DNA from: Metabacillus litoralis
GTDB lineage: Bacteria; Bacillota; Bacilli; Bacillales; Bacillaceae
Reading direction: 5' to 3'
DNA: 64,000 nucleotides
Assembly (NCBI RefSeq): GCF_003667825.1
Contig: NZ_CP033043.1
Coordinates: forward strand, 2,105,501-2,169,500
The position numbers and the translations under genes were made by a program. Every line of letters begins with the position of its first letter. The stretch's first letter is position 1. Under the pieces are notes generated by a model that worked only from the letters and a program-made list of their open reading frames with translations, made no database searches and was not told the origin of the DNA. Below are positions 26,951 through 35,649 of the stretch, piece by piece.

Positions 26951-27721
26951 CTAACTATGATTTTCTAGAATTTCCTTAAAAATGCTTTTAACTTGATTTA
27001 GTTCATTTTCTTCTATTGTAAATTTAATAATAGATTCATCTAAATCAAGTGCTTCTGAAAAAAGACCAGCAAGCCCTCTTGCACGGCGGTCGACTTCTAC
27101 TACAACTTCTATTTTTTGATCATCAATTAAGAAAAACATAACTTCCACTTCATCGAATTTTCCATAATACGTACCCGATGTTGGAATAAATTCAAATTCT
27201 TGTACAAACGGTAATCTTTTTCTTAATTTAAATGAAGCCTCTTCGTTTTTGACCTTTCTTAAGGAAAAGCCTAATTCTTTCAAAACATTTAAAATGTGAT
27301 CCATCATTTTATTAGGTAAAATTGTCACAACATCTCGATCTTGTGGATCAACAGCACCTTTTATGTCCACACCTGTTTGAATCCATACTTGTGATGAACC
27401 TACACTAACCGGTGTGTCTAATGGCATTTCAATTTGGAAAGGGAATGTTTTAGTTTCTCCAGGCATAATGACAAACGGTTCATTTAACTTAATGGTTGCG
27501 ATCACAGCATGCTTATTGATTACGCGATCATCTTGTTCTTTTTCATAATTAGTGTTGACTGTTAAATAGATCTCATCTACCGCTTGTTCTACATTTCCAC
27601 CTTGTACATCAATAACTCCTTCTACTTTTTCACCAATCGTGATGGATGATTTAGAAAGTTTAGCATCAACCTTTGCAGAACCAACTCCAACACTTGCCAG
27701 GATTTTATTAAAAAATGACAT
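26951..27721 (-). CDS. spo0M: sporulation-control protein Spo0M
   Basis: 256 residues with an arrestin-like beta fold: KLSKSSITIGEKVEGVIDVQGG near residue 20, then a second sandwich. C-terminal part after residue 225 is amphipathic. Spo0M influences sporulation initiation and cytoskeleton contacts in B. subtilis (258 residues). Here it is the third gene of a unit with a protein kinase (17 bp upstream) and a Ser-rich miniprotein, an arrangement not in B. subtilis as I remember. Confidence 0.92.
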   Translation of the reverse strand: MSFFNKILASVGVGSAKVDAKLSKSSITIGEKVEGVIDVQGGNVEQAVDEIYLTVNTNYEKEQDDRVINKHAVIATIKLNEPFVIMPGETKTFPFQIEMPLDTPVSVGSSQVWIQTGVDIKGAVDPQDRDVVTILPNKMMDHILNVLKELGFSLRKVKNEEASFKLRKRLPFVQEFEFIPTSGTYYGKFDEVEVMFFLIDDQKIEVVVEVDRRARGLAGLFSEALDLDESIIKFTIEENELNQVKSIFKEILENHS

Positions 27722-27738
27722 TCTGTTTCCTCCTCATT

Positions 27739-28521
27739 TTATAACCCTTTAATATCCTTCATAATTTGATTGACCTCAGCATATGGTTCATCTAATTGAA
27801 GCATTTTACGCAGTATTCTTTTTGAATGGTCTGTAATATCCAACTCTTCTTCCCATGACCTTTTTTCCCTAGTTTTTGGTTGAAATGAGGAATAAAGCAA
27901 AAATAAAAGAAAATGACCTAATGCATAAAAATCACTTTTAAATGAAACTTCTCGAAACAACTTTTTCTCTAAAGAATCAAATTGTTCAGAAGTATCATCC
28001 TTTATGAATCTAGCCAGACCAAAATCAATAATGTACTTTTCTGCTCCGTTTTTTAAAATATTAGGAATACGTAAATCGCGGTGAACCCATCCAATATCAT
28101 GAAACAATTTTACTAATTCAAGTACGTCATAAAGCTCCTTCAATGCTTCTTCTTCTGAAAAAGTCATATTTTCTAAAAAAATAAGTTCTTCATATGTTTT
28201 ACCTTGTTTATATTCCATCACAATAAAGTGTTTTTGATTTTCTATAAATTCATCATAAAAAGCTGGAATAGAAGAATCGTTTAAAGTTCTTAAAATAGTG
28301 ACTTCATGTTTAAAAGATTCTTCTCCAGACTTTTCAAGCATTTTATATTTCCGTAATTGCTTTAGCACTTTATGCTGATTTTCTTCATCTTTCACTAAAT
28401 ATGTGAACCCATAGCTACCTTTACCTAAAAGCTTCTTAATGACATATTTCTCATTTACAGTTTGATGAGCTTTTAATGGTTGCTCTGTTAGTTCAATCCA
28501 CTTTTTGGTGAACTTATTCAT
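27739..28521 (-). CDS. Hanks-type Ser/Thr protein kinase, soluble
   Basis: 260 residues, complete catalytic set: Gly-rich loop GKGSYGFTY (33-41), Lys54, helix-C Glu73, catalytic HRD with Asp149, Asn154, and DFG with Asp166. No TM or PASTA domain, so it differs from PrkC. Related soluble kinases in Bacillus include YbdM and YrzF. Its ATG overlaps the stop of the Ser-rich miniprotein gene by one base (TAATG), which couples their translation, and spo0M follows after 17 bp. Likely phosphorylates the upstream gene product or Spo0M (inference). Confidence 0.9.
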   Translation of the reverse strand: MNKFTKKWIELTEQPLKAHQTVNEKYVIKKLLGKGSYGFTYLVKDEENQHKVLKQLRKYKMLEKSGEESFKHEVTILRTLNDSSIPAFYDEFIENQKHFIVMEYKQGKTYEELIFLENMTFSEEEALKELYDVLELVKLFHDIGWVHRDLRIPNILKNGAEKYIIDFGLARFIKDDTSEQFDSLEKKLFREVSFKSDFYALGHFLLFLLYSSFQPKTREKRSWEEELDITDHSKRILRKMLQLDEPYAEVNQIMKDIKGL

Positions 28522-28706
28522 TAACTACTATATGAACTAAAAAACCCACTTGATTTATGCTTTCTTTTGTAGTGTTGATGTCCATATTTTGACGGGTGAT
28601 AATGATGAGATTTTCTTCTTTTAAAATCACTCGAACTGTAACTTCTTCGATATGAATGTGAATGTTTACTTGAAGATAATAAAGATTTAAGGATTTTCTT
28701 TAACAT
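28521..28706 (-). CDS. 61-residue Ser/His/Lys/Arg-rich protein, possible kinase substrate
   Basis: Begins MLKKILKSLLSSSKHSHSYR and has 18 serines plus many His, Lys, Arg and Tyr, with almost no acidic residues (one Asp). Composition recalls the Ser/Lys/Arg-rich tracts of coat proteins CotB and CotG, which the CotH kinase phosphorylates. It is encoded directly before, and overlaps, a Hanks-type kinase gene. RBS AAAGAGGG lies upstream of the ATG. No family recognised. Confidence 0.7.
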   Translation of the reverse strand: MLKKILKSLLSSSKHSHSYRRSYSSSDFKRRKSHHYHPSKYGHQHYKRKHKSSGFFSSYSS

Positions 28707-28863
28707 ATTAAATCCCTCTTTCTAAAAATTTTATTTTTTTTATTATATCTCATTAGTATATACGACAAGAAAGAACAAAGGTTTCAAAAATTTCATACAA
28801 ATAAAATAGGAATTTAACTACAACTACTGTAATAAACAGCCTACTTTAAAGGACGGTTTAATT

Positions 28864-29934
28864 ATGATTGACGAATTTAGAAATAAAAAAGCAAACGACC
28901 AGTTTCTTGAGCAGCAACTAAAGAACATATTGAAAAAATCTCCTCCTTTTGTTATTACACAAAAAGAAAGAGAAATAATCAACACTATTTCTAATGAAAC
29001 AAAAATTCACAATAAAAATAATCTTACTAGAACAAATGCGTATTTAACATTTTATCATCAACATCCAGAGATTCATTGGGCTTTTCTTGCGCATATGGTT
29101 TCACGCAATGGTGGATACAATATGACTGATTTGAAAAGTCCTTTACTTGAATCTTTTGTTGAAAGCAAGCAACAAACCATTCTGTTTCATTTTTTAGAAA
29201 GAGCTAATGCTCTGATTTTTCATGATGCTTATCCACAGCTATTACTTTATAAAAAAAGCAAAGAAGATTCTACTGATTACTTCGATTTATTACCTTATTT
29301 TCATGTTTCTAAATTCATGATCCCAATTTGGAAATTCTTCTTTACTTCACAACAATCTTCACTGCTAACATATGCATTAATAACCAATGAACAGCATTAT
29401 GTTGAAAAACACTTAATGACACTTCCTTTCACAAAAAAAACTGTTCTACATTCATTTACGTATTTGCTTCAGGAAAAATTAGGATTCACACATGTGCTTT
29501 TTCCTTTTAAACGCTATCGCTTTTTAAATAAGCATTCATTAGCAGGTTTAGAAGTTCATGACTTTTCTTCTGTTAAGACTAGAATAGATACTGGTAAGAA
29601 ACTATACAGCATCCTTTTTTCAAAAAATTGGCTTACTTCATTTTCTCAATTTGCTACTAAATATGAACACACAGCTTCACGTCATGATTATTGGCCTCAT
29701 ATTTTCACCAATAACAAAATGAATGCTAATAAAATTTACAGCCCACCACTAAGTAAGGCTTGGGAGGATGTTCCACACATATTCCAAAAATACCAGGATT
29801 GGTATTTTGACTTTTCACAAATAAGACATTTTCATACCCCATTTAATATTGAATTTCAGGTTATCTCAAAAAATGTGAAACATGATTTAAAACTTATTAA
29901 GGCATTGTCAACTATGAAAGATCTATTAACATAA
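28864..29934 (+). CDS. yppC: DUF2515 family protein (YppC)
   Basis: 356 residues. Family signature near residue 55: NLTRTNAYLTFYHQHPEIHWAF and MVSRNGGYNMTDL, then LERANALIFHDAYPQLLLY. No TM or signal, helical and aromatic-rich. Unknown function; B. subtilis YppC belongs to the same family and is somewhat shorter. The AGGACGG upstream gives a usable ribosome binding site. No operon partner. Confidence 0.8.
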   Translation: MIDEFRNKKANDQFLEQQLKNILKKSPPFVITQKEREIINTISNETKIHNKNNLTRTNAYLTFYHQHPEIHWAFLAHMVSRNGGYNMTDLKSPLLESFVESKQQTILFHFLERANALIFHDAYPQLLLYKKSKEDSTDYFDLLPYFHVSKFMIPIWKFFFTSQQSSLLTYALITNEQHYVEKHLMTLPFTKKTVLHSFTYLLQEKLGFTHVLFPFKRYRFLNKHSLAGLEVHDFSSVKTRIDTGKKLYSILFSKNWLTSFSQFATKYEHTASRHDYWPHIFTNNKMNANKIYSPPLSKAWEDVPHIFQKYQDWYFDFSQIRHFHTPFNIEFQVISKNVKHDLKLIKALSTMKDLLT

Positions 29935-29935
29935 T

Positions 29936-29967
29936 AAAAAAGGCTGACATACATTCATGTCAGCCTC
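29936..29967 (-). terminator. terminator after yozD
   Basis: AGGCTGACAT and ATGTCAGCCT arms. The minus strand ends in TTTTTTA, which fits yozD (stop at 29981). It also follows the yppC stop but with a poor U tract on that strand. Confidence 0.8.
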
Positions 29968-29980
29968 CCTAGTATTCTTC

Positions 29981-30163
29981 CTATTCATTCTCTTCATAGT
30001 CTAAATCTTCATCGATAATGCATTTGTTAAGAAGGTAATCGAATGTTATATCTGCAAGTTCTCCAAGTTCTTCTTCACCTGGAACATACCCTCTTTTTGT
30101 GAGCTCATTGTAAAAGAACTCAGCAATCTCCTCAGTATCAATAATTACTTCTATTTCCTTCAC
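29981..30163 (-). CDS. yozD: YozD family small acidic protein
   Basis: 60 residues, very acidic, begins MKEIEVIIDTEEIAEFFYNE and ends DYEENE. Conserved across Bacillus, no known function. Position after yodM and before yodN matches B. subtilis yozD (58 residues). RBS GGGGGGCG upstream. Confidence 0.8.
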   Translation of the reverse strand: MKEIEVIIDTEEIAEFFYNELTKRGYVPGEEELGELADITFDYLLNKCIIDEDLDYEENE

Positions 30164-30324
30164 AATATCGCCCCCCTTCTATTTTTTATGTCCATTTGAA
30201 GGGACATATGCAAATCAATGAATAATTTTTTTATAGGACTTTATAAAATGAACAGGAATAAATAAAGAGTGACAACATATAGATAGTTTTAAGTGGACAA
30301 GCTAAAAAAGGGGCGGAAATCAAT

Positions 30325-30519
30325 ATGTTAAAAGACATTCAATATCCTTCAGTTTATAGTGAAAAGAAACAACAAAATTCTAAACAACGTGTACTAGATT
30401 TTATTGATGGCAACGGCTTTGATTCTCTTTTAGAGATTTCATTAAAAGCACTATTTTATGGAATGGTCTTTTTCTGTGTTCCTTACCTTATTTATCTCAT
30501 TATCTCTTTGGCCTTATAA
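30325..30519 (+). CDS. hypothetical 64-residue membrane protein
   Basis: Begins MLKDIQYPSVYSEKKQQNSK, hydrophilic N-terminal half, then a hydrophobic C-terminal segment (about 42-63). RBS AAAGGGGCGG is 9 bp upstream of the ATG. It converges on yodN with one base between. No family recognised. Confidence 0.6.
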   Translation: MLKDIQYPSVYSEKKQQNSKQRVLDFIDGNGFDSLLEISLKALFYGMVFFCVPYLIYLIISLAL

Positions 30520-30520
30520 A

Positions 30521-31192
30521 CTAGTCTTTATATCTATATAAGCTCTTTAAAATTAAGTTCATCATATCCTTGTATTCTTCATCGTGAAACATTTTAAATA
30601 AGGTTTCATAATCGTTATAGATATCAAGCATTTCATCTATTAATTTTTTATAATTTTCTTCTTCAACAGGTTGTTTTGTTGACTCAAGACCAATGTAACT
30701 ATGAATCATAGAAGCATAATATCGACTTTCGTCTGAAATTGTATTATGCAAATGAAGCTGCTGCATAAAAGACTCAGCCTCTTGATTGCTGATCATTAGG
30801 CTCATTTCATCCTCAGTAGCTTCTAACCATTCTCCATCGGACATACGGTTTAATTCATACGTTAGTTCTTCCCACCCGTCCTCCGCATATCTCCACACTT
30901 CTGTTCTCACACCTACAATGCGAAATAAAGAGCTTCCGTATCCTTTAACTAAAACAATATCACCTATTTGATAGTGAACATCAATGTTTATTTTTTCTGT
31001 CTCAATAAGAGATCCTTCATAATCAGAAAATAATTGAAGGGCATTTTCATAATACAAAATATCACCATAATTCACTTCGTACGCATATTGATGATCAACA
31101 AAATGGAGCTTAGTTATGGTACCCACGGTTCCATACATAATAATCACGACAATATCCCCTATTTTAAATTTTGGTCTGTTTTTATTTTTCAT
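30521..31192 (-). CDS. yodN: YodN-like protein with KOW-type repeats
   Basis: 223 residues from the ATG at 31192, chosen because AAAGGAG sits 6 bp upstream; earlier in-frame starts lack an SD. The N-terminal half has two similar beta segments, FKIGDIVVIIMYGTVGTITK and YQIGDIVLVKGYGSSLFRI, like SH3/KOW folds. C-terminal half is helical and acidic. Same length class as B. subtilis YodN (about 221) and between yozD and yozE. Function unknown. Confidence 0.8.
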   Translation of the reverse strand: MKNKNRPKFKIGDIVVIIMYGTVGTITKLHFVDHQYAYEVNYGDILYYENALQLFSDYEGSLIETEKINIDVHYQIGDIVLVKGYGSSLFRIVGVRTEVWRYAEDGWEELTYELNRMSDGEWLEATEDEMSLMISNQEAESFMQQLHLHNTISDESRYYASMIHSYIGLESTKQPVEEENYKKLIDEMLDIYNDYETLFKMFHDEEYKDMMNLILKSLYRYKD

Positions 31193-31282
31193 TTCCATCT
31201 CTCCTTTGTCGTGATTGTAAGGATAAGATAGTATATGCTGAAACTTAAAATTCGTCATGGATAGTTTTTTACAAGGAAAACC

Positions 31283-31322
31283 AAAAGGACAAAGATGAGC
31301 GTTTGTTCATCTTTGTCCTTTT
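31283..31322 (-). terminator. terminator after yozE
   Basis: AAAAGGACAAAGATGA and TCATCTTTGTCCTTTT form a 16-bp perfect stem around a short loop. Confidence 0.88.
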
Positions 31323-31324
31323 AG

Positions 31325-31552
31325 TTATATTCTTCTTAAAATTTCATTCTGATAACGATCCCAGGCATCGTCGAAAACTGACATACTTTGTAAATAATGA
31401 CCGTTCATCTCCAAATAAGAACTCAGCTCATCATAACGATCAGTTGTCTTCGGAAAAGCATGATCAAGATATGCATCATTGGCAAATTTAGATAAATCAT
31501 CCTTTGGTTTTGGATGACGATATTTCATTAAATAATGATAAAAAGACTTCAT
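31325..31552 (-). CDS. yozE: YozE family protein (UPF0346)
   Basis: 75 residues, begins MKSFYHYLMKYRHPKPKD. Strong agreement with the YozE family pattern of a short, helical protein (FANDAYLDHAFPKTT, SSYLEMNGHYL). Same length as B. subtilis YozE. No known function. It ends the collinear yod block; in B. subtilis lysine aminomutase genes follow, here bioB does. Confidence 0.9.
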   Translation of the reverse strand: MKSFYHYLMKYRHPKPKDDLSKFANDAYLDHAFPKTTDRYDELSSYLEMNGHYLQSMSVFDDAWDRYQNEILRRI

Positions 31553-31712
31553 CCGTTATTCCCCCGTTGTTTTTGCTTATTAAAGACTAGGATAATACAA
31601 CTGAAGAACTTTAATCAAGCCTCGATTATATTTTCTCCCTTAATTAATGTTATTTCTTAAATAAAACAAGTAAAACCACAGGAGATTTACTGTGGTTTAG
31701 TTTCGGTTCATT

Positions 31713-32702
31713 TTAAACACTCATTTCTTCATACTGAAAATCTATCTCAAATCCAAGATCCTTAAGCATTTTATGATCTGCAGTGCTTTCTTGCCCCGCT
31801 GTTGTCAAATAATCTCCTACAAATATGGAATTTGCTGCATATAAGCCAAGTGGTTGTAGAGACCTTAAATTCACTTCACGGCCCCCAGAAATTCTAATTT
31901 CTTTTGTTGGGTTTATGTAACGAAATAAAGCTAGTACTTTCAAACAATATCTAGGATTTAAATCATTTGTCCCTTCAAGAGGTGTGCCATCTATTGCATG
32001 TAAAAAGTTTACCGGGATTGAATCTGCATCTAATTCTCTTAAACTATATGCCATATTCAACACATCATCTAATGTTTCACGCATTCCAACAATAACACCT
32101 GAACAAGGTGAAATACCACTTCGCTTTACCAACTCAACTGTATTCGTACGATCTTCGTATGTATGCGAAGTCGTGATAGAAGAATGATGTTCTTTCGATG
32201 TATTTATATTATGATTATAACGATCTACTCCAGCTTCTTTTAAACGCCTTGCCTGATCTGGTTTTAGGATACCTAGGCATGCACAAATTTTCAATCCATA
32301 TTTGTCCTTTATTTCACCAACAGCAGTTGTTACTTGATCAACTTCCTTATCACTTGGCCCCCGGCCACTTGCAACAATACAATATGTACCCACTTTTAAG
32401 TTATGAGCTTGCTCTGCACCTTTTAAAATAGATTCTTTATCTAGCATTCTATATTTCTCTATTGGTGCCTTTGAAACAACTGATTGTGAACAATAACCAC
32501 AATTCTCAGGGCATAATCCTGATTTAGTATTGATAATCATATTAAGTTTCACTTTTTTTCCATAATAATGTTTTCTAATCTTAAATGCACCATTTAATAG
32601 TAATAATAAGTCATCATCATCACACGTTAAAATTGATTTCGCTTCTACCCTGGTTAAAGCTCTTCCATTTATCACATCGTCCGCCAATAATCCCCAATTC
32701 AT
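31713..32702 (-). CDS. bioB: biotin synthase
   Basis: 329 residues, radical SAM. The [4Fe-4S] cluster motif is CPENCGYCSQS (CxxxCxxC). Further conserved segments are SGRGPSDKEVD, YNHNINTS and GGREVNLR (Arg for [2Fe-2S]). It inserts sulfur into dethiobiotin. It stands alone, with no other bio genes in the window. AAGGGGG precedes the ATG. Control by BirA is suggested by an operator that covers its -35 element. Confidence 0.95.
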   Translation of the reverse strand: MNWGLLADDVINGRALTRVEAKSILTCDDDDLLLLLNGAFKIRKHYYGKKVKLNMIINTKSGLCPENCGYCSQSVVSKAPIEKYRMLDKESILKGAEQAHNLKVGTYCIVASGRGPSDKEVDQVTTAVGEIKDKYGLKICACLGILKPDQARRLKEAGVDRYNHNINTSKEHHSSITTSHTYEDRTNTVELVKRSGISPCSGVIVGMRETLDDVLNMAYSLRELDADSIPVNFLHAIDGTPLEGTNDLNPRYCLKVLALFRYINPTKEIRISGGREVNLRSLQPLGLYAANSIFVGDYLTTAGQESTADHKMLKDLGFEIDFQYEEMSV

Positions 32703-32756
32703 TTTCCCATTCCCCCTTAGGTTACTTATAATAATGGTAATGAATGGGTATTGTTA

Positions 32757-32785
32757 TGTCAACCATTTTATCGTTATAGTTAACA
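32757..32785 (-). promoter_or_regulatory. BirA-type biotin operator and bioB promoter
   Basis: On the minus strand TGTTAAC-N15-GTTGACA, which is the inverted-repeat form of the biotin operator (TGTTAAC-N14/15-GTTAACA) with one mismatch. TTGACA within the second arm is the bioB -35, with TACCAT 17 bp downstream as -10. Biotin-bound BirA would block the polymerase. Confidence 0.7.
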
Positions 32786-32856
32786 TAAAAAGCATAATAT
32801 TTTCCTAATATAGGTGCACACTTAATGCTATATTATGAACTAACTTATATCGGCTC

Positions 32857-32886
32857 AAAAAAAGAGCTCACATCGGAGCTCCTTTT
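32857..32886 (-). terminator. terminator after YjcZ-type gene
   Basis: GAGCTC (32864-32869) and GAGCTC (32876-32881) form a short stem, with a run of T on the minus strand. Confidence 0.65.
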
Positions 32887-32894
32887 CAAAAAAA

Positions 32895-33017
32895 TTAGTG
32901 AATGTAAGCCGCACCAACGATAATTAATAAAATGAACAACACAACAATTAATACGAAGCTATTTCCATAACCATATCCACCTGTGCTTGGGTATCCATAA
33001 TCATAATAGCAATGCAT
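32895..33017 (-). CDS. YjcZ-family sporulation miniprotein
   Basis: 40 residues. A Tyr/Gly-rich N-terminus ([17 protein letters not shown]) leads into one TM segment ([19 protein letters not shown]). This is the standard organisation of YjcZ-family proteins made during sporulation. GAGGAGTG upstream. CATAAAGTA at 33055-33063 with a TACG 17 bp upstream is a weak sigma-K-type match. Confidence 0.8.
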   Translation of the reverse strand: MHCYYDYGYPSTGGYGYGNSFVLIVVLFILLIIVGAAYIH

Positions 33018-33135
33018 ATTGTTTCACTCCTCGTATCGAATTTAGATTTCCCTTTACTTTATGTCATGGGTGGGTTGTATCGTATGTGCATTCGCCTATT
33101 TGTAGGTAAAAAACTAATTTTTAAAAGAATTGCAA

Positions 33136-33163
33136 AAACCGGGCTACATCCATAGCCCGGTTT
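33136..33163 (-). terminator. terminator after VOC gene
   Basis: AAACCGGGCTA and TAGCCCGGTTT arms (33136-33146, 33153-33163), with T on the minus strand after the stem. Confidence 0.85.
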
Positions 33164-33170
33164 CCTTTCT

Positions 33171-33548
33171 TTAACGTTCAAAAAATTCGATCCATTCTTT
33201 TTCTGGACCTCTAAAGAAAATATACTTTGCTCCATTTGGCAACTCTGTGATCTCTTCAAAGATCCATTCTACGTTTGCCGCACGTAATCTATCTCTTTCT
33301 TTCTCAATATTATCAACTTGAAAAGCAATATGATGAACCTTTCCTTCATCAGGTAAATTAGGATTATATCCTTCTATAAGTTCAACAATAATATTGCCTC
33401 CCACACCTAAAAATGCTAGCTTCATTTTTCCATCTGTATGTAAAAATTGATCGAGCAATTCAAGACCAACTACATCTTTGTAAAATGTAATGCTTTTTTC
33501 AATATTTTCCACTTGTATTCCAACATGCTCAAAGCCTAATACTGACAT
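33171..33548 (-). CDS. VOC-superfamily glyoxalase-type protein
   Basis: 125 residues with the two-betaalphabetabetabeta arrangement. Putative metal ligands are the early His in FEHVGIQV, Glu in IIVELIEG, His in VHHIAFQV and Glu near the C-terminus in EWIEFFER. Probable glyoxalase I (B. subtilis GlxA/YwbC is 126 residues) acting on hemithioacetals of methylglyoxal. Because bacillithiol is the main thiol here, the bacillithiol adduct is the likely substrate (inference). A stand-alone gene with its own terminator. Confidence 0.8.
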   Translation of the reverse strand: MSVLGFEHVGIQVENIEKSITFYKDVVGLELLDQFLHTDGKMKLAFLGVGGNIIVELIEGYNPNLPDEGKVHHIAFQVDNIEKERDRLRAANVEWIFEEITELPNGAKYIFFRGPEKEWIEFFER

Positions 33549-33616
33549 CTGTTCTACTCCTCTTTTTCTATTTTATTCCCATTTTAATACAAAGAATGCA
33601 AGAGTGTCTATACTAG

Positions 33617-33645
33617 AAAAAGGCCGAACTCAATTCAGCCTTTTT
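33617..33645 (-). terminator. terminator after msrAB
   Basis: AAAAAGGC.GAA and TTC.GCCTTTTT arms with T on the minus strand, just past the stop at 33648. Confidence 0.8.
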
Positions 33646-33647
33646 CA

Positions 33648-34607
33648 CTATTTATCAAATAATTGAGCGTATTTACCATACCCCTCTTTTTCTAAATCAT
33701 CCTTAGGGATAAATCTTAAAGCAGCCGAATTAATACAATATCTTAAACCATTAGGACCTGGTCCATCATCAAATACATGACCTAAATGGGAATCAGCTGT
33801 TTTACTTCTAACTTCTGTACGAATCATTCCATGCGTTGTATCCATTTTCTCGACAACTTCAAAGTCTTGGATTGGTTTTGTAAAACTAGGCCACCCACAT
33901 CCTGCATCATATTTGTCTTTTGAACTGAATAACGGTTTTCCAGAAACAATGTCTACATAAATACCTTCTTCTTCGTGATTCCAAAACTCATTGTGAAAAG
34001 GAGGTTCTGTGCCATTGTTTTGAGTCACTTCATATTGGATAGGAGATAAAGTAGATTTTAAATCTTCTTTGTTATTACCTTTCCAATGCTCTTGTATAAA
34101 TCGGTCTCTACCAGATCCTGTTCGATATTGTTTGTAACGACCGGTACTTTTTTTATAGAAATCCTGATGGTATTCTTCCGCAGGATAAAATGGTTTTGCC
34201 TCAAGAATCATTGTAACAATAGGCTTCGAAAATCTTCCACTTTTTTCTAACTCCTCTTTTGAGGCTTCTGCCAACTTCTTCTGTTCTTCTGTATGATAGA
34301 AAACAGCTGTTTTATAAGATTCTCCTCTATCAAAAAATTGACCACCTGGGTCTGTTGGATCAATTTGTTGCCAAAATAATTCTAACAGCTTTTCATAAGG
34401 AAATATTTCAGGATTAAACGTTATTTGTACAGCCTCAAGATGCCCTGTTGTATTTGAACAAACTTCCTCATATGTAGGATTTTCCTTATTTCCCCCGGTA
34501 TAGCCCGAAATAACGCTTTCGATACCTGGTAACTCATCGAAGGGCTGGACCATACACCAAAAGCAACCACCAGCAAATGTAGCGAGTTCCAACTTGTGCT
34601 TATTCAT
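33648..34607 (-). CDS. msrAB: bifunctional methionine sulfoxide reductase MsrA-MsrB
   Basis: 319 residues. MsrA part (1-160) has GGCFWC with catalytic Cys15. MsrB part (about 185-310) has CGWPSF and the catalytic [11 protein letters not shown]ys. No CxxC pairs are visible in MsrB, so it is the zinc-free form with the GCGWPSF cysteine as likely resolving residue. Repairs both S and R epimers of Met sulfoxide. In B. subtilis msrA and msrB are separate genes at this locus, so this is a fusion. Next gene ypoP diverges. Confidence 0.93.
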   Translation of the reverse strand: MNKHKLELATFAGGCFWCMVQPFDELPGIESVISGYTGGNKENPTYEEVCSNTTGHLEAVQITFNPEIFPYEKLLELFWQQIDPTDPGGQFFDRGESYKTAVFYHTEEQKKLAEASKEELEKSGRFSKPIVTMILEAKPFYPAEEYHQDFYKKSTGRYKQYRTGSGRDRFIQEHWKGNNKEDLKSTLSPIQYEVTQNNGTEPPFHNEFWNHEEEGIYVDIVSGKPLFSSKDKYDAGCGWPSFTKPIQDFEVVEKMDTTHGMIRTEVRSKTADSHLGHVFDDGPGPNGLRYCINSAALRFIPKDDLEKEGYGKYAQLFDK

Positions 34608-34800
34608 CGATTATCTTCCCTCCTATTAACTAATGGATTCTATTATATATCATGCAATAAAACTTAGAAAGTAAACAGCTTTTTTATGCAAAGTCTCTAT
34701 ATTATCATCCAACATCATTTTCTTTAATAAACCTTGACACTTTCTATAACATTCCTTAGTCTAATTAAAAGGATACTTTGATAGTACGGAGGAAACTAGG

Positions 34801-35223
34801 TTGAATAATCGTCAAGAAAAGATGTATGAGATGGAAGCCCTAATGCGTGATGTTTATAAGAAAACTCGTCACGAAATGAACCAAGTTTATGACAATGAAA
34901 TGTCTAGAAATGAATTTTTCATTTTAAAAACTTTGTATGAACTTGGCCCAAAAAAGTCATCTGACTTATCCAAAATACTAAATGTTTCTGCTTCTCATAT
35001 TACAGCAGTAACTGACTCGCTTATCGAAAAAAATTGGATTGAGCGTGTTCGTTCTGTCAAAGACCGTAGAATTGTTGATATTCATTTAACGGAAGATGGG
35101 AAGAGCATTCTTGAGCAATATGAAAAAAAGAAAACGGACTTTTTGTTAGAAAAATTTAATGATTTTAGTGATGAAGATATTGCAAACTTCATTATATTAT
35201 TTAAAAAACTATTAAAAGAATAG
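34801..35223 (+). CDS. ypoP: MarR-family transcriptional regulator (YpoP)
   Basis: 140 residues from a TTG with GGAGG 8 bp upstream. Winged helix: MSRNEFFILKTLYELG, then ILNVSASHITAVTDSLIEKNW as recognition helix and the RVRSVKDRRIVDIHLT wing. No cysteine suited to redox sensing. Divergent from msrAB, as in B. subtilis where ypoP is next to msrA. Likely controls a neighbouring gene. Confidence 0.85.
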   Translation: MNNRQEKMYEMEALMRDVYKKTRHEMNQVYDNEMSRNEFFILKTLYELGPKKSSDLSKILNVSASHITAVTDSLIEKNWIERVRSVKDRRIVDIHLTEDGKSILEQYEKKKTDFLLEKFNDFSDEDIANFIILFKKLLKE

Positions 35224-35235
35224 TATATATTTGTT

Positions 35236-35280
35236 AAAAGCTGTAGGTTTGAGTGGAACATCCAAACCACAGCTTTTTTA
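35236..35280 (+). terminator. terminator after ypoP
   Basis: AAAGCTGT.GGTTTG and CAAACC.ACAGCTTT arms with a following run of T. Confidence 0.8.
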
Positions 35281-35341
35281 CATATAAAAAAATAATTTAT
35301 ACATACTAAAGAAAATAAGAATTATTACGGAGGTCAGAATC

Positions 35342-35593
35342 ATGTCTTCACCATATTTATGCCCAAACTGTAAAACAAATCGGACCCGGTTTAATATTAT
35401 TGAACAGCTTGCAAAACCGGTTAAATTAAACCCACAAACAGGAGATATAGTAGAAGAGCTCCAGCAGTCAAATTTAGATCCGTTCCATGTTTCATATAAA
35501 GGTCCTAATTATCGAGTACAGTGCGGAACTTGTGGTTTAATTGAAGACGAAATATCATTTGTGAAAAGAGCACAGATAAATCAGTCTTACTAA
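35342..35593 (+). CDS. zinc-ribbon small protein
   Basis: 83 residues with CPNC (residues 7-10) and CGTC (62-65), which form a probable four-Cys zinc site, and a middle helix-poor segment. No other domain. Has GGAGGTC upstream. Not recognised as a named gene. Zinc ribbons of this form are common in DNA-, RNA- or protein-binding regulators. Confidence 0.65.
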   Translation: MSSPYLCPNCKTNRTRFNIIEQLAKPVKLNPQTGDIVEELQQSNLDPFHVSYKGPNYRVQCGTCGLIEDEISFVKRAQINQSY

Positions 35594-35605
35594 CATCACG
35601 AAAAT

Positions 35606-35648
35606 AAGTGGAATAGAATCTGTCAAGAGCAGATCTATTCCACTTTTC
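35606..35648. terminator. terminator after zinc-ribbon gene
   Basis: AAGTGGAATAGA and TCTATTCCACTT arms (35606-35617, 35634-35645). Confidence 0.78.
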
Positions 35649-35649
35649 T

